From: Rhodamnia argentea
Taxonomy: Eukaryota > Streptophyta > Magnoliopsida > Myrtales > Myrtaceae
NCBI RefSeq assembly: GCF_020921035.1
Contig: NC_063157.1
Location: forward strand, 22,957,015-23,021,014
Length of the DNA: 64,000 bases
Direction: 5' to 3'
In this document: in pieces, positions 23,418 through 34,587 of the stretch
Numbering within the stretch: position 1 is the first letter of the stretch
Layout: the number at the start of each line of letters is the position of its first letter
The notes under the pieces: generated by a model
The model's input: the letters and a program-made list of their open reading frames with translations, nothing else
Databases searched by the model: none
What the model was told of the DNA's origin: nothing
Made by a program: the position numbers and the translations under genes

Positions 23418-23934
23418 GGGATGCCTGTCATGATTCATGAGGAAGATAATAAGGTCAATTGAGGAAGGGAATTGGGTTTGAGGATGTTGGAAAGGGACGA
23501 GGGAGGGTGTGGTATTATGGAACAGGGGAAGGGATTGAGATAGGGACTGGTCATTTAGGTTATTAAACCCCCCACTGAAGTTTGGTACCTGCCACTAGAG
23601 CGATGGAGAAATGTGCCTTCGTACCTCTCTTGGTCGGTCGACAAGCAATGAGACCTCCAAGGCTGGCTTTCTCACTTTAGTTCTTGCTTGTCTAATTTCT
23701 AAATCAAGTTCTGCGCCACCAAGGAGACCTCCGTACTCTCTCTTCTTTTCTTACAAACATGTGATCTGGCAGAAATGATTCCATTTCCATCTGCATGTTA
23801 GTTTTTTTCGATTACAGTTTGCTTGCGCATGGTGTTAATGACGTCCGTTTTAATTCGTCTGTGATCCTTTTTTCTCAGCCACCATTTTTCTCAGCCGAGC
23901 AAGAGAGCGGGATACAGAGTTTCGGACTTCTCCG

Positions 23935-26870
23935 GTGGAGGCCTTCCAAACAACGACGATCAATGCCCTGATAGTAGAAAGATCCGTCCCTATTGCCGTC
24001 TCGCCAGAGCAAGAAACACCCGGGGGTTTCCTTTTCTTAAATAGCCTCGATCAAGTGTCTCTTTTTTACCTGCCAGTGGTTTATTCTTTCGAGAGGAGCG
24101 ACACAAACACGGCAGACGTAATTAAGAAAGCTTTGTCCAGAGTTTTGGTTCATTACTATCCGCTGGCGGGGAGATTAGCTAGAAACTCGCAAGGGAAGTT
24201 GACCGTTGATTGCGGCCCTGTTTGGTTCAGCATTTGGCCAAGGGACTTTGAGAAAATGCAAATACTTTTGGGCTAAAGGCCTTTTTCAAAATGCAAGTAG
24301 TGTTTGGTAAAATGTATTTTAAAAACACATTTAAAAAACAACTTTGACAAAAATGTTGTTTGGTGAAAAATGAACTTTGTAAAATATTTTTTCTTTTTGA
24401 AAAAAAAGCGGCAGCGGCCGGCGGCCGGCGACCGGCGGCGGCGACCGGAGACCGGCGGCGGTGGCGACCAGCGGCGGTGGCGACCGGCGGCAACCGGCGG
24501 TTGCGGTGACCGGCGGCGGCGGTGGCGGTAAGCAAAGGTGAAAAAATTAAAATAATAAAAAAATTAGTTGCATTTCGCCAAAGTCCCTTAGCCCAAAGTA
24601 CCCTCTGGGGGTATTTTGGGCTAAGGGACTTTGGAGAGCATTTGAGATGCAATTGCATCTTCCCAAAGTGAGTCAAAAAATGAACCAAACACCGTTTGCA
24701 TTTGGCCAAGAGACTTTAGAGCCACAATGCTCATTTGCAATGCTGAACCAAACAGGCCCTGTGAGAAGAAGTTAGGAGTGCCATTTGTGGAGGCATCAGC
24801 CAATTGCGACATCGAAGATCTGGGTGACATGCGGTTTCTCGATCGTAATGTTCTGCGAAAACTTGGCTATGGAGATCCTACAGAAAATACGTTGGAAGTT
24901 GCACCCCTTTTAACAGCACAGGTTAAGAGCAATCTCTTTCTTCCTCTTCTGCTAATGGTTGACGCTTTTTGTCTATCGTTAGTTGATAACTTTCTCAATT
25001 TAGTTAATGGAGTTCATCGTATAGCAATAGTAAGTGTCGACTTATTTATAACAAGTAGTTTCAATGGGACTTTCTTTAATCAAAACAGCTTTCTATTATA
25101 ATGAACAGAGAAACTTTGACTAGTCAATTTTTGCGAGAAGTTACTTCTCTGTCGTTAGCTACTTTTTACATAAAAAAATTGAAGTATAAACTAGTTTTTT
25201 TCTACAATGTGGTACTTTTTCTTTCTCTGGTAAAACAATAACCAGCAATTTATTTACAATCAAGATGAAGTTCCTGTGATTTCCTTATACTATTCTAAGT
25301 GTCAAGTCTTAGAACTAGCTTGTAATTCCCTATAGATGTTATGACTTCTTATAGATAGTAACAATCAATTTCGCCTTCTTACTAATAACATGCCTCACGG
25401 ATTTTATCTTTCAAGTAAGGAATTTCATTACTCGCGTCTTGCTAGGGTCCCTTTGATAAAAAGTTTAAGACATGATTACATAAACTAGGTTCATCCACTT
25501 TGAATCCATCTCTAGCTACCATTGCTGCATTCAATGGGCCCCAAAAGATTTAATTTGGGGCCTAACAGATAATGTTTCAAATTGACGCAAGGTAAATACA
25601 CACCATCCATCGAAAACCGCCATGCAAGAATTTATTCAAGTAAATTAAATTGGTTTTATTTTATTTGAAGTTACTACTAATCTGGGGACAAATTAAACAG
25701 GTATCGAAGTTCAGATGTGGAGGTTTCACTATAGGGATCTCATGCAATCATTGCATTTGCGATGGTACATCTGTAATGAATTTTATGAACTCATGGGCCG
25801 AAATTGCAAGAGGTAGACCTTTATCCGTCATCCCTTGTCACGATAGAACCGTTCTAAAGTCAATGGTTCCTCCCCAAATCACTGGTACTTCCGACAGCTT
25901 TGTTCACATTAGTGATGTATCAGACCTGAAGGCATTATACGAGGAAGAGAAAATGGTGTGGAAATCTTTTCACTTCGACAACCAGAAGTTGGCAACTGTT
26001 AAGGAAATGGCGGCAACCGACGGACAGGTAGATGTTGCATTCTTCCTTGTTACACGTATAAATGTTGTCCTTCTGGTCTTGTGGCGATGGAGTGGTGGCG
26101 CTTCATACACATTATGAAGATACAATACACCAAAAGTTGGGGATTGTGTTGCATATGAGTAAGAGTACATTGATCCCCCATCATTTATTGTAAGATCACT
26201 CACAATCAATTCTACAAGAATTTCATCTAACGTACACAGCCAAAATATATATATTAATCCTATTATTTCGTAAACATCAACTAGAGATATACTTCAATAA
26301 ATCGGAAAACACTCACGATTCAATGTGAACAACAGATCATAAGCAGCTGCTCCAGCTTCGTAGCGCTTGCAGCCCTAGTTTGGCGGGCTTGAACCATGGC
26401 ACTCAAGATGAAATCGCACCAACAATTGAAGCTTCTTTTTCCTGTTGATTTCCAGTCTAAGATGAAACCGCCAATGCCCAGATACTTTGGGAATGCTGTG
26501 GTCGAAGCTTGCTGTCTCTGCACCGCGGGAGAGTTGATCAACGAGCCATTCTCTTTAACCGCAGGGAGAATAAAGGAGGCGATGGAGAGGGTGAACGAGG
26601 GACTACGTGCGGTTGTGGATAGACTCCTTGGACGTGTATCAATTCAACCTCCTCTCATTGACCTCGCTAGTGTTGGTTTCGTGGCAAAGGTTTGATTATG
26701 GCTCCACGGATTTTGGATGGGGAAAGCCGAGGACTTTCGACACCGGCGACCTGGCGACGGGTTGTCTATTTATGGCGGATGGAAGGGAGGGTAAGGACAT
26801 TGTGGTGGTGCTGGGTTTGCCAATTTAGGCCATGAACACTTTCGACAAGCTGGCCCAACTTGAGTGATGA
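23935..26870 (+). pseudogene. BAHD-4: HHT-like BAHD acyltransferase, dead copy with a MITE in exon 1
   Basis: This is the closest relative of BAHD-3, including flanks and introns. Exon 1 is 23935-24213 plus 24763-24921; without the inserted element and its 3-bp duplication it is exactly 438 nt. Exon 2 is 25701-26027 (HCICD, HXXXD kept). Exon 3 begins at 26336. Disabling changes: the start codon is GTG where the others have ATG; a 546-bp MITE lies in exon 1; CGA has become TGA at 26390-26392; an extra G near 26598 shifts the frame; and a TAG at 26826-26828 replaces a Ser codon. DFGWG is still readable in the shifted frame. It cannot make a full enzyme. It could be a source of antisense or small RNAs against BAHD-3, but nothing in the sequence shows that. 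Confidence 0.93.
24214..24759. mobile_element. 546-bp MITE inserted in BAHD-4 exon 1
   Basis: Terminal inverted repeats: left GGCCCTGTTTGGTTCAGCAT, right end complement GGGCCTGTTTGGTTCAGCAT. It is flanked by TGC (24211-24213) and TGT (24760-24762), a 3-bp target duplication with one difference. Removing the element and one flank restores the 438-nt exon exactly. Subterminal phrases such as ttgggctaagggacttt occur in both orientations. The core at 24405-24540 is a GC-rich CGGCGG-type run. The ends and 3-bp duplication fit a PIF/Harbinger-like (Tourist-type) MITE, though the usual target is TWA. Confidence 0.88.
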
Positions 26871-28209
26871 ATGCTCCACGTAACACGTTCGGCATTTCCA
26901 ATTCCTTCTCGAAGAGATGAGCGGAGTCTAACAAAATAAAGTCGTAATCTTTTTCTTGCATTTTCTTTCGTATCAAGCAACTCTTAATTTTTTCTTGTTT
27001 CGTGGGTTCCATTCCTCGAAGTTTAGTCACATGCAACTACTTGAATAATGTAAACTTGATTATTGAGTTTGAGCACGTTAGTTACTGTTTTGGATTATTA
27101 TTGGTGATCTTCAAAGAAAGCTTTGATTCATGATAGGCGCCTGAAGATTACCGACGATAAGAAGAACTATTGCATGTTTAGGAACGAACACAAGAAGAAA
27201 GAAGAATTACTGCATGAATAGGAATAAAGACAAAAAAAACCTATTTGCAATTAATGAAGTAAAGCTGCAGAAGAAGGTGGAAGAAAAAGAAGGCCAACAT
27301 AGCCGTTGAAGAATTCTTCTACGGAAGTCTACTTTTATGTTCAAGTGCATTTATTATGTATCTTTATTGGACGTACTATGTGGACTTTCTGGAATTTCCT
27401 CATTTAATGTTGTCCTTGATTTGTGCTAAGTTGTGTGCAACACCAGCCATCAGAAAAGCCTGTGAACTTAAAGAGTAGTAAATACGACACCGCAAAGCAT
27501 TTGCATTTCAATAAAGAGTTTCCCACTTACTCCAAACTTCCGAAGTTATCATTCTTGTTTTGGGTTCCAACAGCAACCGTAAAACACATCACCAAGAAGA
27601 AAAGATGGTAAAGGAAATAACCAGAACCAGCCTAACCCTTCTGTCTCTTTTCCTCTCTCCACTTGCTCAACCATGGCCGCTACACCACCATTATAATTGA
27701 AGAATTAGATTTACAATCGTTCATGTACTCGAGTATTTCTTGCATCTAGATTAAGCCTAAAGCAAACCTACAAGTAATACTACACAATCGCTCATAGAAA
27801 ACTCATTCATAAAAGTCACTGAGAAAATTCGATACTTGTCTTACTTGCTACGAATAAACCAAGAACTCTCGTAAGTTCTTTTGCGGCAGCCCTTTTCTTG
27901 TGCGGTTTCTCTGCTCCAAGAACACACTGTGCGGCACGTCCTCAGGAAACGTCCCAGTACGTTTCTATTTCTTCTCTGTGCGGTGAACGCAAGAAGGACC
28001 TAGCGGCAACAGTGCTCACCCTTTTTCTTAAAAGCCCGTGTCCCCAATTTGTTCTCCTTTTATATGGGTCAACAAATTTTTACATCTTTTTTTTTTTTAC
28101 TTGGGCCCACCACAAGGGATCATATATATCATATAACATGTGTGCCCATTATCTTTGTCATTTAGCAACAGAGGACTTCTCCTCCTTCTTTTTGAGATAG
28201 AAACGAATC

Positions 28210-28255
<46 letters not shown>

Positions 28256-28511
28256 ATCAAAAGAAATTTTAACCTAATTAGAATTATTTGGATTTCTTTC
28301 CTATCGATTAACAAAACCAATTTATATCCTTCAACCGCATTGAATTCCATAAACGGTTTAAACTCGATACATTAATTTAATAGACGCCTCCATTGTGGCA
28401 CTTGTCCAACGCAAGCTAATTGTCGACTACTTAAACCTCAAATTTGTTTAAGTTATTATTGTTGTCTCACATCACCCGACAATGAGTCATATATGATTTT
28501 TATATTTATGT
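26871..28511. other. 3' flank of BAHD-4 and repeat-derived intergenic DNA
   Basis: 26871-27040 is shared with the BAHD-3 3' flank. 27041-28200 has no supported gene; the phrases around 27870-28080 look like LTR leader sequence but no pair was found. 28213-28251 is an (AT)n microsatellite. Confidence 0.5.
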
Positions 28512-31500
28512 TGTAACGCCCCGCTTTCCTTACGAGCACGTACATCCATAACACGCTGTAAGTACTATCCCAAGATACTCTTCATGTACGGCGAATGAAA
28601 TGAAACTTGCAAGCGAAAAGCGAAAAAAAATAAACCCAACTCCAGTCCATCGTCTCTATACATCCACTTAATGAGATGGGGGAAACTAAAAGACTTTAAC
28701 CATAAAAAAAAATACAAATAAATAAATAAATAAATATAGGTCCGTACAAACGATAACAAAAAAAAAAAACCAACAATATACACAAGCGAGGTCAAGGAGA
28801 CAAGACGGCAAACCAAAAATGAAATCACCAAGCCCTAACCTAACATCGACTCCAACAAAAAGTAGCATCAAAGTCAACCAACAATGGAGACTCTAGAAAG
28901 TACTAGTGTCCTCGGCTTGACTCGCGTCCTCATCGGGATCATACTCAGAGAAAGACTCCAACCGCACTTCGATTGAATCCTCGTCCATCTCGTCATCCTC
29001 TGAATCCGAAATCTCTATTACTTCTATATTCTCATCTCCCACTGGTTCTTTTTCGGGTATATTCCTTGAACCTACAGTGGACGCTTCAACTTCTATCTCA
29101 TCCCTGGTAGGGTGGCACCAAGAAGGTACAACCCCTTCTGGTACATCTTGGGGCCTTAACTGTTCATATACGACCCCGTTTACTCTACGGAACCATGCCT
29201 CGAACCTATGAGACTTATAAGATGCTTCAGGCTCATCTACCCAAACCACGGTCGTCCTTCTAACATATACTACATCTCCTCCTTCGGGAAACTCCTCTAT
29301 ATACCTAGTCATTTCTTAGGGTTCACCCAGTCGGACATGCAACATCTTCAATTTCTAAGATTTGAAAAAGAAAGGTCCCACGACGGGGTGAGATTTACAT
29401 CTCAGTGAGGCAAGTCTTATTCCTAGTTTAGACCGACAGTTCATTCAGGTAAAAGCAACATAAGCTCAATGTGCACGATAACGTGATGCATACAACAACC
29501 ATACAAAGTACATGTATAACAATAAGTATCAATTATTCAATCATGGCAATATATCTCATCACTTTACTTAAGACAGGTGAACATAACGAAACCAACCCAC
29601 GCCTTCCTTTCTTTCCACCTTCATTCGATTTAAGCCCGCGTGTGAAATGCCTCAGGCTAGGTTCGCGTACTTACGCATCGGACCGTCTCATCGATAAAAC
29701 CCACGTAAAACGCCTTAGGTTTTCAAAATCATCTCAAGCACGTGTCGATACATCATAATTTCCGTCCCGCGTCACTTACGCATCGGGACGTTGGCCATTT
29801 CCACCCCACGTCTTTACGCATCGGGGTACCACAATTTCTCAAGCATGCCATCAATTCATCATAATCATGACTTCAAGTTCAAATATAGCTCGGACATAGA
29901 GCTAACAATAAAAGGCATGCGAGAACATAAATTTTCAACAAACAAGAGGCAATCAATACATATCAAGGCTATTCAATGAGTCTTTAAGCAATTGGCACAA
30001 CACGAGATCATATATCAAACAACATCACCGTAACTCACCAAAATTTGCATGATCCTCATCGTATTCACCCAATTGAGCCAAATCGTTCTAGCCAATGTAT
30101 AAGAACTTGCTTACCTTAAGCTTAATCAGCAAAACACTTCTTTCCTAGCCCTTAATAACCTCGGCTCCCACAATTTCAGAACAGGGCAGCAAGCAACCTA
30201 CAGAAAATCAATCAATTCATTAATAGTCCTTCGCCTAAACACCAAATTATCGATCATAAACTTTCTCAACATATCACTCCACACCCTAACATGCCTCAAG
30301 GATCAAATTAAATCTCAATTCCATCACAAACAGCCCCCTCTAACTCAGTAAGAACAGAACCGAAACAGGGTACCCCCTGTTCTGTATCAATCTAGCTCAA
30401 ACAGTCCATAGCTCAACCTAATCCTTCAATTTATTCATCAATATCCTTTCTAACACTAAGTTCTATGTATTAAGGGGCCTCACCGAAAATTTTGGCTCAA
30501 GGCGACACCGGTTGGTCTTCGTTTGGCGCTAATTCCTTCTGATCCGCCATTGGACAGTTTCTGCTCCTTTGAACACAACAGTGGTTCAAGGTCAAGATAT
30601 CATTCATTTTTGCCCAAAAATTTACAGCAACATCATATACATGTCTACTAAATGTCATCAAAATTTGAACTCAAAATTCATCCGTTTGGTGGTCCAATAA
30701 AATACCAACAGCAACCTACCTCCGGTTGAGTCAGTTTCCGGCGACTCGCGGGAGATTGGCTGCCCTGAATTCCACAGTGGCTCAAACGGTGCACTTCCAC
30801 CTGGAAAAATTTGACAATAGGCTAATCTTCACAGTGGTAGGTGGCTCACTGGCTGGTTGTCGACGGTTGAAAAGTTGGACAGCCGGGAAGTTGGCGATCA
30901 GAACTAGTCGGGGCAGACTGTTTCTATGCGTGAGGGAGTGAAGGAAGGAGAAAATGGAGGTGATGGTGGTGCTGTTCTATTCTTGAACTTAAGTATCCAA
31001 AAGGAAGAAAGAGAAGATGGCTCATTCTCATCCCAAATTCTCTTAGGTGTCAAGTTCATTAATTGAGCACCATAGATTAATGATATTTGGCATTGCACAC
31101 ATAATATCACACTTTCCTTCCAATTTTACCCCTCCAATTTCAGCTGATATAAAGGGAATAATCAATTGACAAGAATGCCCTTGTCCGATTAATAAAAATA
31201 GGGTCGAAGCTCCAGGGGCAAAATCGTCTTTTCACACCCTTCGTCCGAAAATCCAATTTTTTTTTTTCCATTTCTGAGATCCCATTTCATGATTGATTTC
31301 TCATCATTCGTAATTTCAATTTATCTCGAACTAACAGGCGGCTTTTGCGGACATTACCCGTATTGACTCTGTGATTCTAATCACACTTAGGAAAATTCAA
31401 ATCACGGCTATCTTGGTTGTTATGAAATCGCAAGGGTCTATTACTAACCCCGACAGCTGCGATTGTCATAAATCGATTTAGGGAAATTCGCAAATTATAC

Positions 31501-31788
31501 GTTGGTTATGCAGCATCACCCGCGTCCCAATCGTATAACACTAGTAATGAATCCCTTAATCGTTCTCGGATCGGCCTCGGCTCTAAATATTTCTTCAATG
31601 ACCCTTATGGTCAAAATGCCGTTTTCGAATTGAATTTCCTATGTCCACGTATCTCGTCACACGTTAGCCTTTCCCCTTCGGTTAGTTAACTCGCGATTGG
31701 TCGGATCCGAGCGAGATATAACTGAAATACTTCAACGGATATCTTATAGTCAAAGATCTCGAAATGACGGGAAAATCGGATCGTCACA
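28512..31788 (-). mobile_element. Gypsy-type long terminal repeat, about 3.28 kb
   Basis: On the minus strand the LTR begins TGTGACGATCCGATTTTCCC at 31788 and ends GGGGCGTTACA at 28512. It lies directly downstream of an integrase C-terminal region and the typical 'aaatttcgaggatggaattt' plus purine tract, so it is the 3' LTR. It shares the phrase ctcaccccgtcgtggg (near 29380) with the LTRs of the 34588-45281 element, so the two are relatives. An acidic 139-codon open frame of unknown meaning lies at 28893-29312. The element is a broken fossil; its other LTR is not in place. Confidence 0.75.
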
Positions 31789-32280
31789 ATTCTTCCACCC
31801 TTACAAAAATTCCATCCTCGAAATTTAGTACACAACTACTATTCAAAGAAATGGGGGTATTGACGCCTCATTGTCTCTTCGTTCTCCCATGTAGCGCCTT
31901 CCGTTCTATGGTGCTCCCAAACTACTTTAACTAGCGATATCGTCTTATTCCTCAAGACGTGGTCCTTACGCTCTTCAATCCCGATGGGTTTTTCCACATG
32001 CGAAACTTTATCGTCCAGTTCTATAGTCTCGTAATCCAGCATATGTGTCGGGTCCGGCTCGTACTTTCTTAACATCAACACGTGGAATACATTGTGCACT
32101 TGGGACAAATTCGGTGGCAAAGCAAGTCGATAAACTAAAGTCCCAATCCGTTCAAAAATTTCAAAAGGGCCTATATATCTCGGACTCAGCTTTCCTTTCC
32201 TTCCGAGCTGAGATATACCTCGCATCGGCGATATCCCGAGGAAGACGTGATCACCCTCTGCCGGAGGTGGAATGATGGCC
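31789..32280 (-). mobile_element. Ty3/Gypsy integrase C-terminal relic
   Basis: Minus-strand reading contains GDHVFLGISPMRG, then GKLSPRYIGPFEIFERIG, LPPNLSQVHNVFHVLMLRKY and WEHHRTEGATWE. This is the C-terminal part of integrase and its chromodomain-like tail in Gypsy elements. It joins the LTR at 31788. Its upstream side is cut off by MITE sequence near 32280. It is a fossil fragment of one element with the LTR next to it. Confidence 0.85.
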
Positions 32281-32660
32281 ATAGACGAGGTTGTCATACC
32301 CTCACCGGCCGTGGGCAAGGGTGCAAAGGCCCACGCCGGATCTAGGTGAGGGTCGATGACTCTCACCAGCATAGGGAAAAAAATTGGAAAGAGAAAGAAA
32401 AACGAAAAATTAAAAATTTCAAAAATATATATTAAAAAAATTCCAGGATAAATTAAAAAAATTCAAAGATATTTTTCCAACTATGTCACATCAATATTTC
32501 TGACATCTACGTTGGATTTCTGCGAGACAAATTGCTAATGGCACTCAAGTGATCGATTTTTTAAATTTGTGGCACTCAAGTGAGTAAAAAAAGTTATGAC
32601 ACTCAAATGGACGCCGTACACAAGTTATACCATTTCGGGTGTACTTATCCCTCGTACATA
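32281..32660. repeat. MITE-like element cutting the Gypsy relic
   Basis: A GC-rich part (32281-32370) is followed by AT-rich sequence with 'ggcactcaagtgat' and 'aagttatgacactcaaa' phrases. It ends 'gtgtacttatccctc'. The phrases match the element at 19690-20045, and the design matches 48150-49095. Confidence 0.6.
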
Positions 32661-33106
32661 TGAGGAACTTAATTGAAAAACAAGAAACTTTTCGGTTATT
32701 GGATTACCAATAAGAAAAAGTTCACGCCCTTTTCTTTACGCGAAAGATACTGGGGGTTACATTAAATAATAACATGCTAAGAGTTCATAATTGACAGAGA
32801 TGTTCACGTGAAGGTTAACGTTTCAGCCAAACCCCGTTTTCTAATTTTCTCTTGTTTGGTGAACAAACTCCGGAAAATTGCTGCCTTCTTCGCCTAATTG
32901 CTAGGGCCACTTGCCGCAAATGCCAATAATCAACTAGACAGAAAATCGCATGTGAAGTTCAACGACATCTAAGCAATCAAGAAGCTGATTTTTTTCAAAG
33001 CCTTAGAAAAATCACAACATTCCAAATTGAACAGAAATCCTGGGTCTATTTAAGTAGCGTCTCTGCAGGAACTTCAGTCGTGCAACCCAATAATCCAAGT
33101 GTCGAA

Positions 33107-33155
<49 letters not shown>

Positions 33156-33164
33156 CCCTCGAAG
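32661..33164 (+). promoter_or_regulatory. displaced promoter and 5' leader of BAHD-5
   Basis: The phrase gaacagaaatcctgggtctatttaag (33030-33054) is the counterpart of the BAHD-2 and BAHD-3 promoter phrases. A TATA-like TATTTAAG lies at 33047-33054. An uninterrupted (CT)n tract follows at 33111-33152, as in the BAHD-3 leader. GAAG|GTGTGC at 33161-33170 is a candidate 5' splice donor. The coding region lies 13 kb away, beyond two nested retroelements. Confidence 0.6.
33111..33152 (+). repeat. (CT)n microsatellite in the BAHD-5 leader
   Basis: About 21 CT units without interruption. CT/GA tracts in plant 5' leaders can bind GAGA-type (BBR/BPC) factors; that role here is inference. Confidence 0.95.
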
Positions 33165-33204
33165 GTGTGCGCCCTTTTCAAATTGAGTTGAATCTGTTTG
33201 GCAG

Positions 33205-33581
33205 TGTTGGAAATTTACGCCCACTAAGGGCTAAATTGATTAATTGCCATTATTGTGATAATTGATTGCAAATTAATGGGATTTATTTCCTATTCAATGG
33301 CATGAAAGAGAGAGTAGATCTTCTACGGAACGTATGTTGTTATATTAGCAATCGTAAGAAAACTCTCCCAAAATCTCTTTGGAAAAACTCTCTCTCGACG
33401 GATTGGCTGATCCGGATCGTTTCTCATCTGCGATTGGGGCTCTTAATCTGTGGCTATCGAGGTATGTTCATTATTCGTGATATGATTCATAGATCAGTGA
33501 TACAAGTCAATTCTTAGACATGTAATTCAGTTTAATCCGTTGTATATTTGTACATACATGTATTGGGAACCGTTCCCTTCA
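33205..33581 (+). repeat. left LTR of the outer element
   Basis: 377 bp, TG...CA ends, homologous along its length to 45473-45849. Confidence 0.9.
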
Positions 33582-34204
33582 GTAGTATCATAGCAGTTGT
33601 TCTTGTTTCCCGATCGTTTTGTGATAATTCCGTAGTCTTTTTTAGCGCGAAAAACCTTTTTTTCGTTGTTACTATTCATGACCCGTTTGTGATTTTTTGT
33701 GCGATAAAAATAATTTTTTAACACATCAATGGAACGGACTCGGCGAGACGAGTATTTTCGATGGTCGCCCATTGAGAGGCGACGTCGAGAGTAGCCACAC
33801 GCGCTGCCATGGGATCGGGTTCTCGACACAACGGCGAAACGATGTCTTTTTGTGAAATTTAGTTCAACGAAAATGTATTTTGAGTACACAATCGGGGGCG
33901 TCTCATCAAGACTTTCAAGGGGTAGATCGTCGCTGGATACCTCCGGAAGGAGCCGCACGCTCCAACACACGCCGATGGGACGCACTGCGTGTGGTATTCA
34001 TGCACCCACGTGTGCGGCACGTGCAAGTTCCCTTAAATGCGTTTTATCCCCATCCCAAACTTGGTTTATCCCTATCCTAGAATCGGTTTAACCTATTCCA
34101 AATCCAGTTCAAGATATTCCAAACCTGGTTTGGTTCTTTCCGACCCGGTCTAGGACCCGACCCGTTGATCCAATCAACTGTTGACTGTTGGCCGGTCAAA
34201 CCGA

Positions 34205-34385
34205 ATTTCTCAAAATTGCAATTTGGTCCCCGATTTTTTAGAAAATTACAATTTAGTCCTTAAATTTTCATAAAAATTTCAATTTGACCCCCACAATTTT
34301 TGGAAATTTCAATTTAGTCCCAGGACTTTTCATAATTGTAATTTAGTCCTCAAACTTTTGAAAATTACATTTTGTTCCCTAAAGT
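34205..34385 (+). repeat. degenerate tandem repeat, about 28-bp unit
   Basis: Six or so imperfect units of the form 'aaaattgcaatttggtcccc' inside the outer LTR element. Non-coding. Confidence 0.7.
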
Positions 34386-34587
34386 CAACTTCAACCATTG
34401 ACCACGCGTTGACCAAACAAGCCGAAGCTTTAAGCGGCTCGTACGGAAGCATATGAGCTCCATTGGGGGCGTGTGAGGTACCGTTGTGTTCGTTTCAAAA
34501 TTATATTCAATTTGATATATTATTTGGATATGTTTTCTGAATGTAAAATTAATAAAATGCATATAAAACCCATTTTATATTGGATCT

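Larger units (their letters stand above)
21200..23934 (+). promoter_or_regulatory. BAHD-4 upstream region, colinear with that of BAHD-3 but invaded
   Basis: 21355-21730 matches 13436-13810. The TATA position reads TATTTACAC at about 21649, a weakened box. The colinear blocks then resume at 22380-22715 and 23418-23934, ending in TTTTCTCAG and the pre-ATG segment. Two insertions interrupt it: a MITE at about 21737-22378 and a roughly 700-bp block at 22716-23417. Confidence 0.65.

Noticed and set aside
23935-24276. BAHD-4 exon 1 as a start of a working short gene using GTG
   Set aside because: Plant nuclear genes rarely start at GTG, and the frame runs straight into a MITE.
28213-28251. Possible structured regulatory site
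   Set aside because: It is a plain (AT)n microsatellite.
33080-33265. Frame with a Ser-Leu run
   Set aside because: Translation of the (CT)n tract in the BAHD-5 leader.
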